In this document: positions 49,056 to 60,290 of the stretch, piece after piece
Layout: the number at the start of each line of letters is the position of its first letter
How positions within the stretch are numbered: the stretch's first letter is position 1
Assembly: GCA_914767715.1 (NCBI GenBank)
Contig: OU612072.1
Coordinates: forward strand, 17,174,001-17,238,000
DNA from: Membranipora membranacea
Lineage: Eukaryota > Bryozoa > Gymnolaemata > Cheilostomatida > Membraniporidae
Length of the DNA stretch: 64,000 nt
Direction of reading: 5' to 3'
Program-made: the position numbers and the translations under genes
Notes under the pieces: model-generated
The model's input: the letters and a program-made list of their open reading frames with translations, nothing else
What the model was told of the DNA's origin: nothing
Database searches by the model: none

Positions 49056-52000
49056 TCACTTCAGATTTGACCAGGGTGAAAGGTCGATCCTGTCCACCTT
49101 GCTGCAGTCGATAGTTGGGTTTCTAGAATATACCAAATCAGGCAAAGTTATTTTACTGCCGCATAAGATTGTCAATTCCAGAAAAGATAGGTTGATGGTT
49201 TGAGTACGACTGATATCTTTGGCAGACAACAACTCACCATGATATATGGTTGTTGCTTGGTTTGAATTGATCCTCACAATGCCAAATTTTATTGAAAAAT
49301 AGGGCTTGCTAACAAAACTTTCACAATGCAGAGTGAGTCTCTTCTTATAATATGTTCATTTATATTATGATACTATTGACATGGTCATACTGGAAATTCC
49401 GGAATATTGCATTGTGGGATACAGTTTTAAATGGCCTATTGATCACGTGATATACTACTGCATGTATATCTCTGATCGATAGAGAGTGAACACTGAATTA
49501 GATTCTTCTCTTAGAATGGAAATAGTATCATAGCGTTATACGGTTAGGACACTAAACACAGGAACCCATCTGACTGTTATCTGATTGGCTGTCCCTAGTA
49601 GCATGAATAATTAGCCTGAGAAATTGTCTTGTTTACAAAATTGCAAACAGTAATTATACCCCTACAGTGTCGATGATTAGGGCATTTCTAGATTGCTACT
49701 AGGGACTGGCTATTTTTGCAAGCCCTTTGTTTTGCAAAAGAAAGCTAATGATGCTATTCCAGATATGGAATTCAATGAGAGTGAATTAATTCACATAGCA
49801 CGATAACCATCAAAAGTAATATTGTGTGACGACCCGAGTTCAATTTTAACAACTAGGGGTGGGTATATGTTAGGCACTCTTTCTAAAATGACTCTAACGA
49901 TCAGAGATACACATGATAATAGTGTAATCTCGATGTCAGTGATCAAAGAGCTATTGTACATCATGTTTGAGAGTGTGTCTGTACTCACTTTCTGCTTTCC
50001 CTCCTTAACAGGTACTCCCTGACATGGACTCCCGGTACGTTATCACAGTATAACTGGGCAAAAGATGAGTTCCTTATCTGTCTAAGCTGTTCTGTAAAAA
50101 TTCAATTAATCAAATATTATAAAATAGTGCTTGGAGATAGTAGATTTTAGATATATCAGCTATAATAACTGATGTAGCATATCACAGTGTTAGCCAAGTA
50201 TTAAAAAAAATTAAAATAAGATGTCTTATCACTGCCACATCCCGAAGCACGGGTGGCGAAATAGTAGTTGCCTTATTGTTGAGGCCAGAATATCTGTACC
50301 AGGTTGCTCTCTGTTGCAGGCAGGTCAGAGCGCACCTGGGGGCCAACCTAACCCCAGTAGACTGCAGTGAGATTTGAACCAACGACCTTAAACATTTGCA
50401 TGCTGAAGGACCTCATTCTAACCAACTGAGCTACCTCCTACCACTATTGAGCAGGGAATCAGCTAACCTCCCGTATTCTTATAGAATTGGTTTCTTACGG
50501 TTTGAACTTAAACCATTTCGGGTTCAGGTCTCAAAGAATGAAAAAACTCAAGCATTCATCTAACAAATGTTCAAATTGCCCAAACATATAAATGAATCGC
50601 AGCAATACTGAATTGCTGTTGCAACTCCTGTGCCTGATGTGGTCAGGTTATCTAAATTTAGAAGTTCTCTCTACTCTCACTTACTTGGACTAAATTTGAC
50701 GGTTCTGTCGTTTGTCTCATGCCAGAATCTGTCACCAAACTTCATTCTGTTGAACTGTTCACCGATGATGTTAGCAAAGAGCTCTCCGACTACACCTGCT
50801 CTTACTGGTATCTCTGTGATGCCTGAAAATGCCAACAAATGTTAAACCATTGAGTCTTGTGTTTATTTAAACTTTGATTTTTTGTATTTTTAATTATGAT
50901 TAATTTCTTTACTGTGTTTGTTAAATCAATCATGTCTATGATTTTCTTCTTCGCTGTATTTTCCTTTGCTTTTTTAACTGCTAATGGAAAACATTCTTCG
51001 AAATGATTACGGCAGTCAATAAAATTCATTTAAAAAAAATGTGCTGGAAAGTTTTATCCAATTTGCAAACGAGAGCTACCCCTCCTACTTTTCTGACATC
51101 AGTTACTTTTTCATTCAGTTCCAATGGGTTGTTTTATTGCGAAATAAAGAAACCGTAGCGGTGTTGTTATGTTGTGGGTTTATCAATTGGTCGACTAATC
51201 TTACCTCCAGGGAAGAGCTCGATATCGTTAGGGCTAGGATAGACCTGTCTCAGTAAGTTGATTGTCTCCATGTTGTGAGTCACTCCGATCATGTCATCAT
51301 AGTTGTTGAATGTTTGTAGATTAAAGTAAGCCCTACAAACAAAATGCGATAGAACAAGCTACAAAAAGTACTAAAATATATTTCAGCGTATCTGTACCTT
51401 GATCGATATAGCACCAGTTTTCAACCTTGAAATAAGCTCCAATAATAATAAAATTTTTGTCAACTACGTCAGAGATTTTCTATCATTCCATAATATCTCT
51501 GACGGTCTCTGACCGTAGTTGACCAAGATTACATTATTATTGGCTCTCATCTTATTTCGAGGTTGGCGCTATCTTTTCATAATTTATATTATGAAATTAT
51601 AGGAAATATCTGATGGTAGTTGACCTAAATTATTATGAAATTATAGGAAATATCTGACGGTAGTTGACCTAAATTATTATGAAATGATAAAAAATCTCTG
51701 ACAGTAGATGACCCAAATTTCATTATAATTGGTTCCCATCTTGTTTCAAGGTTGAAACCGGGTGCGTCATTGATCAAGCTAAAAAAAAAAGGCTGAAATA
51801 TGACGCAACGTGGTACGTCATTGATCTTGAACATACACGAGTATCTACACACTATGTTTGTATGTGAAAATGGTCTATGGGTATAGTGTTGGCTTATCAC
51901 TGAGTTCAATGTGTCTTATGCTCTGACTGTGGAGAGAGCCAAAGTGTTGAGGTTGACATACCTGACTTGCATGTAGCTACCGATACCATGATCTCGTCCT

Positions 52001-55000
52001 CTCTGAATGTTTAGAGACACCAGATCTAAATCCATACCAAACAGCTCGTTCCTAATCTGTTAATGAAATGTAGCGCTGTTACAGTCAGCACAAAAGAAAG
52101 GACAATTACGACAACATCATCTCCAACATTAGAACTGATGGTATTTTTTTTCTAATTGTCTGGTACGTTCGTACGGATTTGTACTGTCTTCTCAATACAG
52201 TTTTGTTTTGATATCTTCCCCTAGTCCATGAATATTTGTCAGTGTTGGTGAGTATATTAGATTATGTAGAATGTTACATAAGTATATTAGGAGCTGTATA
52301 TGTATATGTATATGTATATGCACTTACCCCTTGGGAGAAGTGTCTATCATAGTTTTCCATTCCATCTTTAGCCATTCCGTTGAGGACTGCTGTGGCACCT
52401 GTGGTAGAAAGTACATGATGGTTAAAATGCTGGTTAAAATCACAAGGTTTCATCACTCACCGCATCCTAAAGAATGAGTGGCGAGATAGAGGTGCCTTAA
52501 GGGCAAGGCCACAATTTCTGCGTCAAATTGCTCTCAGTTTGTAGGCAGGTCGGAGCACACCTGGGGGTCCAACGATCCCCAGTAGTCAGTGGACTGCAGT
52601 GGGATTCGAACCCACAACCTTCAACACATGCACGCTGAAGACCGGCACACTAACCAACTGAGACACCTCCTACTCCCTGGTTAGTTAGTCAGCATTATAG
52701 TGTAGCTGTCAGTTTAGGAAAAATGGTAGGGTGGGGGCGAGCATCCTTGAGGGTTTAAAGTAGCACCAGGCTGGGTACTGTAAGCTCTTCCAAAATCCTC
52801 AGCCTTCAAGGCGTTTTAATGATGTAAATATTAAACGGAAGCCTCAAATGAACTGATTCCTATGCGGAATATTCAATCGTAGCATTTTTAGGCCACTCAG
52901 CAAGAACTACAGACCTGTTATAATTAAAATTGATTCCTTCGAGGTTACAGTGTTCGACAGTGTAAGCAGGACACATTTCTCCTCCCTAAGAAAATGGACT
53001 TGGATCTGATAGCATATTAAGTTCTAAGAAGGTTACAAGATAAAGAGGCGATGCCAGCATGTTATTATGTGGATGCAAAGTTGTTTCATCTTGTTCCATG
53101 AAAAAATGGAGACTGTGAAGTTTAATCTACTCACCGTAAGTGTCGACAGTGTTGAAGGCTTCGAAAGCCTCGAGGAGATCAACTTGTGTTGAGCCAACTC
53201 CAAAGGACTGTCTGATGAGGGTGTGGCCAAATCTGAACGCTGCCGTGGAAAACTCTGTCCTGTTAACAATAATGGAAAAGATGGCTGATTGATAGATTGA
53301 GTGAGAGAAAAAATATAGCAGATAATCGCAAATCTCTAACCTAAGGACTTAATACCTTTTTGCCCATTAGGCTGAGTTGTTTCTACTCTGGTCTAATAGG
53401 TCTTTTTAAAATTTCAACCACAAACTATTGTGGGGATATAAATGTGTATTATTCTATCTGGTGATTTTACTACAGCCAGGAGGAACTCTAAGGTGCATGG
53501 GTAAAACTCCACAACAGAGCCGTTTCCTGAGTATATTCTCATAGACATTAACATTGGACTTATCTTCTCAATCCCAACAAAAATTGCATTGTGGGAGACT
53601 CTTCACTGTTGCATTGTGGGAGAATCTTCACTGTTGCATTGCGGGAGACTCTTCACTGTTGCATTGTGGGAGACTCTTCACTGTTGCATTGTGGGAGACT
53701 CTTCACTGTTGCATTGTGGGAGATTTTATAATTTTATATTGTGGACTTACAGTACTGAGGCATCTACTGCTTGATTGTATCTGTTATCTCTTCTTTGTCT
53801 GTTTCGTGTGTCCAACTTCTGCCGTCTTGTGACTCTTCGGCCGACGACCTCTGGAAGGAACTCTCTGTATGTGATTCTTTGGAGGATAGCTCCCACGATT
53901 TTACGAGTGTTCTGTAATATAGAAGGACAGGACTAAACATCCATATTTGTGTTCTTAAGATCGCTTAGATCTCATAATTCAATGTATGGAAAACTCCACT
54001 ATTAGCAAAATTACTACTGAGCTGATATTATGCTGAGAACACGCGCTCAGAGAAGGGTAGAATGTCTGCCTGTGATAAATAAGCCCAGTGCGTTGTTAAT
54101 GGACATACCTGGTATATAATCTCATCTCTGGTGAATGGGTTAGTCAGCTGTGGGTTAAGTCTCTTCAGCTCTTTAGCGATTCTGTTGTGCTCTCTAACTA
54201 GGAGTGTATGCATACTGCTGAGTCCTGCCTGTTCACTGTTCCTCACATCACCGGCAAAGAATCTGCACTCCCTCATCAGTGAGAGACAGCTGGCTGGGTT
54301 ATCTGGTGCCAGAGGAAGCCTCTCCTCTCCGTTCAAGCCAGTCTGTAAAAGTCATCAATATAATACATATTTTATGCCATAGAATTGAGTCCTAATCACA
54401 TAATATGGAGGTAAGGCAAGACTGATCTGTATTAAAATTCCCAACGAACCATACACAGACGTACTTTTACCAGACAGGACAGATCCAAATGGGTTGCAAA
54501 TACCTGCATCGCTTAACAGCTGAGGGGGAAGCACTAGGTTACAAAGTTGATAGGTTGTCCCTATCAATGAGTGACAATGTTCATGTGGACTACTCACGCT
54601 AGATTTTAGAAGACCATCTGCGTATGTTCTGAGAGCGAAAGCTTTGATATTAGTTGTTCCGTAGACATTAGATCCATCAACATATGCTGTCAGATCATTC
54701 AACTGGAATCTCTCAACTGTAATAGACCAGCATCTCAATTAAAGCTATTCTTCACATATATATATATATTTCTGAGAGCTAGCTAAGTGGCGATGTTTCA
54801 ATTGTCAGGAGAAGAGAAGCTTGTTGCGATTGATGATTATAATAATAATAACATAAATGATAATGCTGCTGTCCGTCTATGTGACGACCAGGGTTCCAAG
54901 TCATTACAACCGCTGACAGCTTTAACCCAGCATCAAACATAGAGCTACAAGGCCGAAACTGCAGTCTTGATGACAGCGTCCTCCTGTATATGGCTTTACC

Positions 55001-57509
55001 ATACATTAGGGTTCTTTTATCTGCATGCATGGTGTTGTTGTACATACAGAAGACCTCCATTATCATTTATTTTTCTCGAAGTTTTACTACTTTACTACTA
55101 GTTCTAGTTTTCTACTTCGGCTGTAATATTGAATTTGAACAGTGACATTGTTGGATACTTACAAGGTGTGCCTGGTACAGGTGGTACAGGGGCGGATCTC
55201 AGAAAGGGGATACATTCTGTTAGGGTGAAGATTGGATCGTTTGTCACGTCAAGCGGGAAACATTCACTGTACATGCCAACAAACTCTGACTCAGGTAACT
55301 CGCAGCACGCCTCACTACAAAATATCCATAAAATATAATTAATTATTGTAAAATATAATGGTATAAATGCTTACAATCTAGTTTAAGCGCTTAAAATGTC
55401 TCGGGATAGCTGGTGGAAGCATTTCATAATCAACAACTTTCCCCACCCAAGTGGTTGATAATAAAATGCTGCTACCAGCTATCCCAACAATGCTTGACTG
55501 CTTAAACTACTTACAATGTCTGTCTAACCTCCTCGATTTCTGATAACTCACAATTTAACGCACTATTCCTCATATAACTGAGGTTCACCATACACACGTA
55601 CTTATGTACGCTCCAAACATTATCATATCAGGATTAAAAGGTGGCCACCAAAACACTTACGCTGTCTCAACGATTCCACCTTCACCATCAGCCTCAGGGC
55701 TTATCGTGATATCGTGATCGAGGAACTGTCCATAGCCCATCAATAAATGGCTGTGCTCAGAACTGATGTTACTGATCTCTCCCATGACAATTACTGACAC
55801 GTTCCTAGCTGTTGGGAGGAGGCCTGGTGACTGAAAGAATGTTTTTGTTACTTCGTCTTTACCTGCAACAGAATAGGAATATGTAACAACCAAGCTTTAC
55901 ATATCAAGCCTGAGATACATTCAACATACATTTTAGGGGAATATATACTATGTTTTACATCCGAGATGTAAAATGGGTATTTTCTAGACAAAATCAGAGT
56001 ATTGTTCGATCATCAGAACTCTTTCCCAAGTAAGAGCATTTTCAGAGACACTATTTGTGCTGGTACGGAGTGTATATAATGTCAAGGACATCTGAGCTAA
56101 CTCACCATCCTCATATGTGTTTGGTACGAGTCGTCTCAGTGGAATCTTAGCAGCTCCATTTCGTGGGTTTACTCTATTATTACAAGTTCCATCGATTGTT
56201 CTAAACTCTGAATTGAAGTCACAGTTTGGTGTGATTCCAAAAGGGTTCACTCCGGCTGTAACATTATGACAAAAGATTTTTCATGAATAAAATTTGTTCT
56301 TTATACCTGAATTCTATTTCACGCATCGCATAAATAAAAGTATAGACCAATTTATAAAGTTGCAGCCATTTGATTGTGTAGCAATAATTGACATGAGAGA
56401 AAAAAAAGCACCTTCCATAATGTCCAGGCTAAGGATATACACACACATATATATATTATATATATAACAACAAGTTTTGATTATATATTTAATCGCAATT
56501 TTTTATCAAACATCCTCTGAACGATGAACAAGAATAAATCCATTTGGGTTGGTATCTATTCCTGAGATTTAGTATATACTCACGTGTTACAGATGTGTTT
56601 CCACTGTAAGAAAAAAAAAGGAAAAACATGTAAAATACGATGTTACCTCCCCGCGACTCTGCTTATCCAACTGATCTGACTCTTATTTTAAACTTTATGG
56701 TATTTAATGTTTAGATTTTGTCAGACCCTGAGAATATTCAAACACTATTTCAATCATCAGTCAGCTTGACATATGGTGAGCTTTCACAACAGAAAAAACA
56801 GCCAGATGACACAACTGAGAACGAAAATGATGGAAAACATTTAACGCTTTCTTAATAGGTGTATAGCGAGACGACTACATAACTTGATGATAGTTTTTGG
56901 GACTCTAAAAGTGCAAAGTTATTCATTATAGTGATGCCATGAAGCCAAAGTGATGCCATGAGAAACTTACTGAGATACTTCAAGAAGCTCCTCGAATACG
57001 TGAGCTAGATTTTCCAGCGAGAATCTCGGGTCGTCCGGATCATTGACTGAGCGTGACATGAAATATCTAGTGAGGTATTTTGTGTGTTTCAGTGATTTCA
57101 GTGATTTCGTTGCCCTGTAAATATAACAACAGGTTGCATCAGGAGTGAACAACCCTATCAGTGTTTGATGCTCATGATTGATAGCTTTTTTGTAAGAGAT
57201 TCAAAAGCTTGATATTTTCCAACAATGTTGATGCTTATATCGAAAACTGAGATGCAACATACATTCAACGCTATATCATTGCAAAACAGAGCGCGCAACT
57301 TTACAAGAGCTGCAACAGTTTTCAAATCAGATAACCATGAATAGAAGAAGTTCCAGAGATTTTATTCAACCACTTTCTTGAGGTAGAGTGATGTAGACAT
57401 TGGCACCCTGGGTCTATACTCAAAAGTTTATCTTTAAATTAAAATATTTGTCTTACCATGATGTAGAAATGACTGCTAAAGCACAGCAGATGAGAGTAAG
57501 CGATCGCAT
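49056..57509 (-). CDS. Secreted animal haem peroxidase, paralogue 2
   Basis: Sixteen exons on the minus strand: 57509-57457, 57114-56971, 56603-56584, 56255-56106, 55862-55661, 55314-55163, 54716-54598, 54342-54109, 53911-53751, 53259-53135, 52398-52328, 52056-51962, 51332-51205, 50822-50685, 50091-49989 and 49122-49056; 653 aa. [19 protein letters not shown] is a signal peptide. Hallmarks: DGTCNN, GQFLDHD (distal His 172, haem-linking Asp 171), [19 protein letters not shown] (Arg 314, Glu 317), [23 protein letters not shown] (proximal His 424), [10 protein letters not shown], and a C-terminal [13 protein letters not shown] end just before the stop. Eleven exons equal their paralogue 1 counterparts in length and every phase matches, so it is a tandem duplicate. 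It differs by a strongly basic patch at residues 383-402 and by lacking the C-terminal extension. The enzyme is probably active; substrate unknown. Confidence 0.93.
49459..49913. mobile_element. MITE with GCATRTRTATCTCTGATCG termini (copy 3), split by a 287-bp insertion
   Basis: GCATGTATATCTCTGATCGA at the left and CGATCAGAGATACACATG at the right bound an interior with AATTAATTCACATAGCA and TAGGGGTGGGTA, in reverse orientation to copy 1. The hAT-like copy B (49491-49777) plus its duplication interrupts it, so this MITE is older. Confidence 0.6.
49491..49777. mobile_element. 287-bp non-autonomous hAT-like element (copy B)
   Basis: It starts CACTGAATTAG and ends GGAATTCAATG. Exact 8-bp duplications AGAGTGAA lie at 49483-49490 and 49778-49785. 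It has the same length as copy A (26983-27269), in opposite orientation, and is nearly identical to it. It lies in the last intron of peroxidase 2, nested inside another MITE. Confidence 0.92.
50201..50443 (-). mobile_element. tRNA-derived SINE (copy 2)
   Basis: Minus-strand head TAGGAGGTAGCTCAGTTGGT, B-box region GTTGGTTCAAATCTCACTGC, then body GGGGTTAGGTTGGCCCCCAG, GACCTGCCTGCAACAGAGAG and TTTCGCCACCCGTGC, ending in an AT-rich tail. It lies in peroxidase 2 intron 14. Confidence 0.85.
51398..51779. mobile_element. Compound inverted-repeat element in peroxidase 2 intron 12
   Basis: CTTGATCGATATAGCACCAG and TTTCAACCTTGAAATAAG at the left are mirrored by CTTGTTTCAAGGTTGAAAC and GGGTGCGTCATTGATCAAG at the right. 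An extra mirrored arm (TTATTTCGAGGTTGGCGCT) ends near 51570. Between lie roughly 43-bp direct repeats of TTATGAAATTATAGGAAATA TCTG. The arm motif GTCAACTACGTCAGAGATTTT recurs four or more times. No coding capacity. Confidence 0.7.
52290..52321. repeat. TATATG microsatellite
   Basis: About four units of GTATATGTATAT next to the donor of peroxidase 2 exon 11 (52398-52328). Confidence 0.8.
52430..52675 (-). mobile_element. tRNA-derived SINE (copy 3)
   Basis: Minus-strand head TAGGAGGTGTCTCAGTTGGT with B box GTGGGTTCGAATCCCACTGC. The body includes GGACCCCCAGGTGTGCTCCG and CTCGCCACTCATTC and ends in a TTTTAACCAGC-type tail. Flanking CTGGTTA may be a short target duplication. It lies in peroxidase 2 intron 10. 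Confidence 0.85.
53584..53724. repeat. 25-bp minisatellite next to a splice donor
   Basis: Five full copies and one partial copy of TTGCATTGTGGGAGACTCTT CACTG, ending 26 bases before peroxidase 2 exon 9 (53911-53751). Confidence 0.95.
55382..55510. mobile_element. Palindromic MITE, TAGTTTAAGCGC family (copy 3)
   Basis: It begins TAGTTTAAGCGCTTAAAATG and ends GACTGCTTAAACTA. The arms contain TCGGGATAGCTGGTGGAAGC and its mirror. The flanks CTTACAATC and CTTACAATG match at 8 of 9 positions, supporting a duplication of 8 or 9 bp. It lies in peroxidase 2 intron 5. Confidence 0.85.
56584..56603 (-). other. 20-base microexon of peroxidase 2 (exon 3)
   Basis: Flanked by ACTTACAG-type acceptor and GTGAGT donor on the minus strand, phase 2 in and phase 1 out, reading G-N-T-S-V-T. 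It is needed to keep exons 2 and 4 in frame and is equal in length and phase to the paralogue 1 microexon at 32438-32457. Confidence 0.8.
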
Positions 57510-57601
57510 ATTTATTCTCTTCTCTTTCTAGTTTCTATTTGTGAGATGTGCACAGATTGAGGCTCAAACAAGTTATAATAAGTCTCAACAACTTACGGAT
57601 G

Positions 57602-57608
57602 TTTTATA
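57602..57608 (-). promoter_or_regulatory. Likely TATA box of peroxidase 2
   Basis: TATAAAA on the minus strand (context GGGTATAAAACATCC) lies about 95 bases upstream of the start codon. With a start site some 30 bases downstream this leaves a leader of about 65 bases, a normal arrangement. Confidence 0.55.
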
Positions 57609-57699
57609 CCCAAAGTCACAGCTCATAAATGTATAAATAACCATGGTGTTTCCTTGTTCAATATTCCGCTAAGAGTTCGTTATCAGTATTGGACTTTGG

Positions 57700-60170
57700 G
57701 TTTTTGACACACTTGATGATTAATTGCCTTTATTTACGATGCACTTGTTGTGCGGAGTGAGGGCTCTGTCGTAATTTTTATGATTGAGTGATAACACCAT
57801 TTTAAAAATAACTGAGAGGAAATTCATGAATATGTGCCGGGTCGCTACAAGGGTCTGATTTCATAATTTTGTAACGGTAGAGAAACTAAGTGAGTTGGGA
57901 TGCCAAATTGGCAATGTTATAGTATACGCCGTAATGCTTGTACCTGTCTGTAGAGGGAGACGTGCTGATTGGTCAGTTGACTGACATAGAGATCTCTATC
58001 CAGTTTGTTTAGAAAATATCCAATCAAGAAACGGCAAAGATAGGAGGGATTATTATTAAAGATGAGAGGGATTAGTATTAAAGATGGGTGGGGTGATTTT
58101 TTCCTGGTTCCTTTTTTCATTTGATTGTCACTCTTTTTTTCTGGTTAAGAGGGACAGTTATTGTCATTTTTTTGCCTTCTGTTTCGTTAGAAGATTGATG
58201 TAAAAATCGCCGTTTTTCACCCTTACTGGATCACATTTATTCAAATTATAAACTCTCTCGCCCCGCCCCAAAGCAGCCAGTAACATAACATATAGGTTAG
58301 GATCTTTATCATCAAAGAGATGAATTTCTTTATTAAATTTACTTTAGTTTAATATTACCATGAGTCTGTAATGGAACGAAATCCAAGCACGAAATCTTCA
58401 CCAAAAAGTGTGGAAGAGAGATTGAGAATTCTCAAAACCAGAACCTCAAATATGTTTTCTTAGCTAGTCAAAATTTTTCCTGTCGGTAATATTGTACCTA
58501 TTACGGGAAATCAAATCAGCATGGCAGTGAAACTACAAACAAGGATACTTTGATAGTAGGATACTAGGATATACAGGCAGAGTTACAGTGAGGGAATAGG
58601 ACAAACTAGCAAAACAATCAAATAACAATTAAATGACTGATCATAGTTCATCAAAAACAACTTGGACAAATGAAAATTATGGCAGCGTACATTAGCTTTC
58701 GGTATTATACCTTTGTGCTTCACCTAATAATCCAGAGCAGTTGGTTGCAGTATCAGTCAATTCAAAAATCATGCTGTCTCAAAGCTAGCAAGCAAGTGAT
58801 TACAGCAAAGTACAAATAGATAATGAGTTTGTAGTGGTTTACTTTTGGGCAAGGTTGCTCCATATTAGGAGAAAATTAGATAGCTTATGGCTTAGTGAAA
58901 TAGCAAATGCACTCTGGGGCAGTTACAATGTTTAAAACCCACCTGCCACATTTTATGATTTCACCAAAGCCAAGGTGTAAAATCAATTATTTAAACATGC
59001 TTTTATATAAAAGAGAAAGAAACGATTTTTTGTTCCTCACCCCCTACCATTCCCTACAAATCCTGTTGTGCAGGAAATATAATTTATAATTCGTGATGAA
59101 CGACATGCTACATAGCTTGCTCAATTCTAACATTTTACAATAAAGAAAATGCCACCCAAATTTCTAGAATTTGTTCAATTTAGGAAGTTTGAGATCATCT
59201 ATAGTCTTTTCTATAAATCAAGATTTTACTCATAATAATATAATATAATCATCATCATAATGTCCAACTGTCGACATCGTCACAAAATACGATGCTACGC
59301 TGCATTGTGTCAAGAGAAATTTATGGGTGGACATCTGTGGAATTGAGAGTCCAATCAATCACATCAGCTGACCTCAGAGCGACCTTCAGACTACAGGAGT
59401 ATCTGAATCTAAACAGGAAATGTTAACACTTTCCTTGTTTCTTATTGGATGAAATTGATCGTTCTTTTTCGATACCTTTTGGGCTGTACTCGGGGACACC
59501 TGATGTGAAACGGTGTCAAAAAAATGGTGACAAGTAACTACCAGAAGTCCAAGACTCAATTCACTCAAGTGTGGCCCTCATGTTCGTCACCATTGGAATC
59601 TACAAGGAACAGTTATCTCATTTTTCCTAGTGATGCAATTGATGAATATGCCTTCTGTTCCGAAAAAACTATTATGTGGTAAATCTTAGGGTCAATCATT
59701 GAAAGAATTGAATAATAATGCAATACCTACTTTATCAGAATATGATAAGTTGCCTAGAATCCGCTTTTGGTGTGTGGAACTAGATGCTAAGTTGGTGTAA
59801 GCAAGGAATTGGCGCTTAGCATTCCTACTTTTAGCAATGCTTTGAGGAAATGGAATGATTAAAGGAACTTATGAGCAAAAGGGGTCAACATTGACCGACA
59901 TCGACTCACTACTGAGGAACTGCGCAGCTCTATGAGCCTATGAGTTCATACTGAGGAACTGCGCAGCTCTACCTTCTCATATCACTATGTAGTCAATCTA
60001 CTTTCATCTGCCCGACAACACATGATGACAGTCACAGAGTAGAGATATATCCTACTCTGTGATGCGCTTCTCACACGTAACTTAATTAATCATCAGTTGT
60101 AGCCAACGTGCTGGAGGAAATCTGATTTATACGCCAGTCTTGTGCAAGTATTGCTCCTGTTGCACTTACT
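57700..60170. other. Upstream flank of peroxidase 2, no gene recognised
   Basis: AT-rich sequence with a short duplication of ACTGAGGAACTGCGCAGCTC (near 59911 and 59949) and a hairpin TCACAGAGTAG...CTACTCTGTGA near 60030-60064 related to one near 6102. No splice-bounded coding segments recognised. Confidence 0.4.
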
Positions 60171-60180
60171 TCCTGAATCA

Positions 60181-60290
60181 CATGTTTTTTTTCGCAGGTC
60201 ATTTTCCATATATTATTGGTAGGTGTTTGGTGTTGGTGGCTTGCAGTTTATTTCAACTATAGAGAAAATTACCTGCGAAAAATAACATGC
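60181..60290. mobile_element. 110-bp inverted-repeat MITE with 10-bp target duplication
   Basis: CATGTTTTTTTTCGCAGGTC is mirrored by ACCTGCGAAAAATAACATG, with TTTTC/GAAAA continuing the arms. TCCTGAATCA is repeated exactly on both sides (60171-60180 and 60291-60300). Confidence 0.85.

Noticed and set aside
53584-53724. Possible CRISPR-like array
   Set aside because: Units are adjacent without spacers, the DNA is eukaryotic, and the array is an ordinary minisatellite. The same applies to 3040-3313 and 7746-7841.
53554-53832. Open frames with LHCCIVG-type repeats
   Set aside because: They translate the 25-bp minisatellite beside peroxidase 2 exon 9, on the opposite strand to the gene.
22199-57509. 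Annotation of the peroxidases as peroxidasin or as a vertebrate-type thyroid peroxidase
   Set aside because: No LRR, immunoglobulin, VWC, EGF or transmembrane segments are present around the catalytic domain, so only a single-domain secreted haem peroxidase is supported.
60030-60064. Hairpin TCACAGAGTAG / CTACTCTGTGA, also near 6102-6132
   Set aside because: It is a real palindrome seen twice, but too short and without duplications to define as an element.
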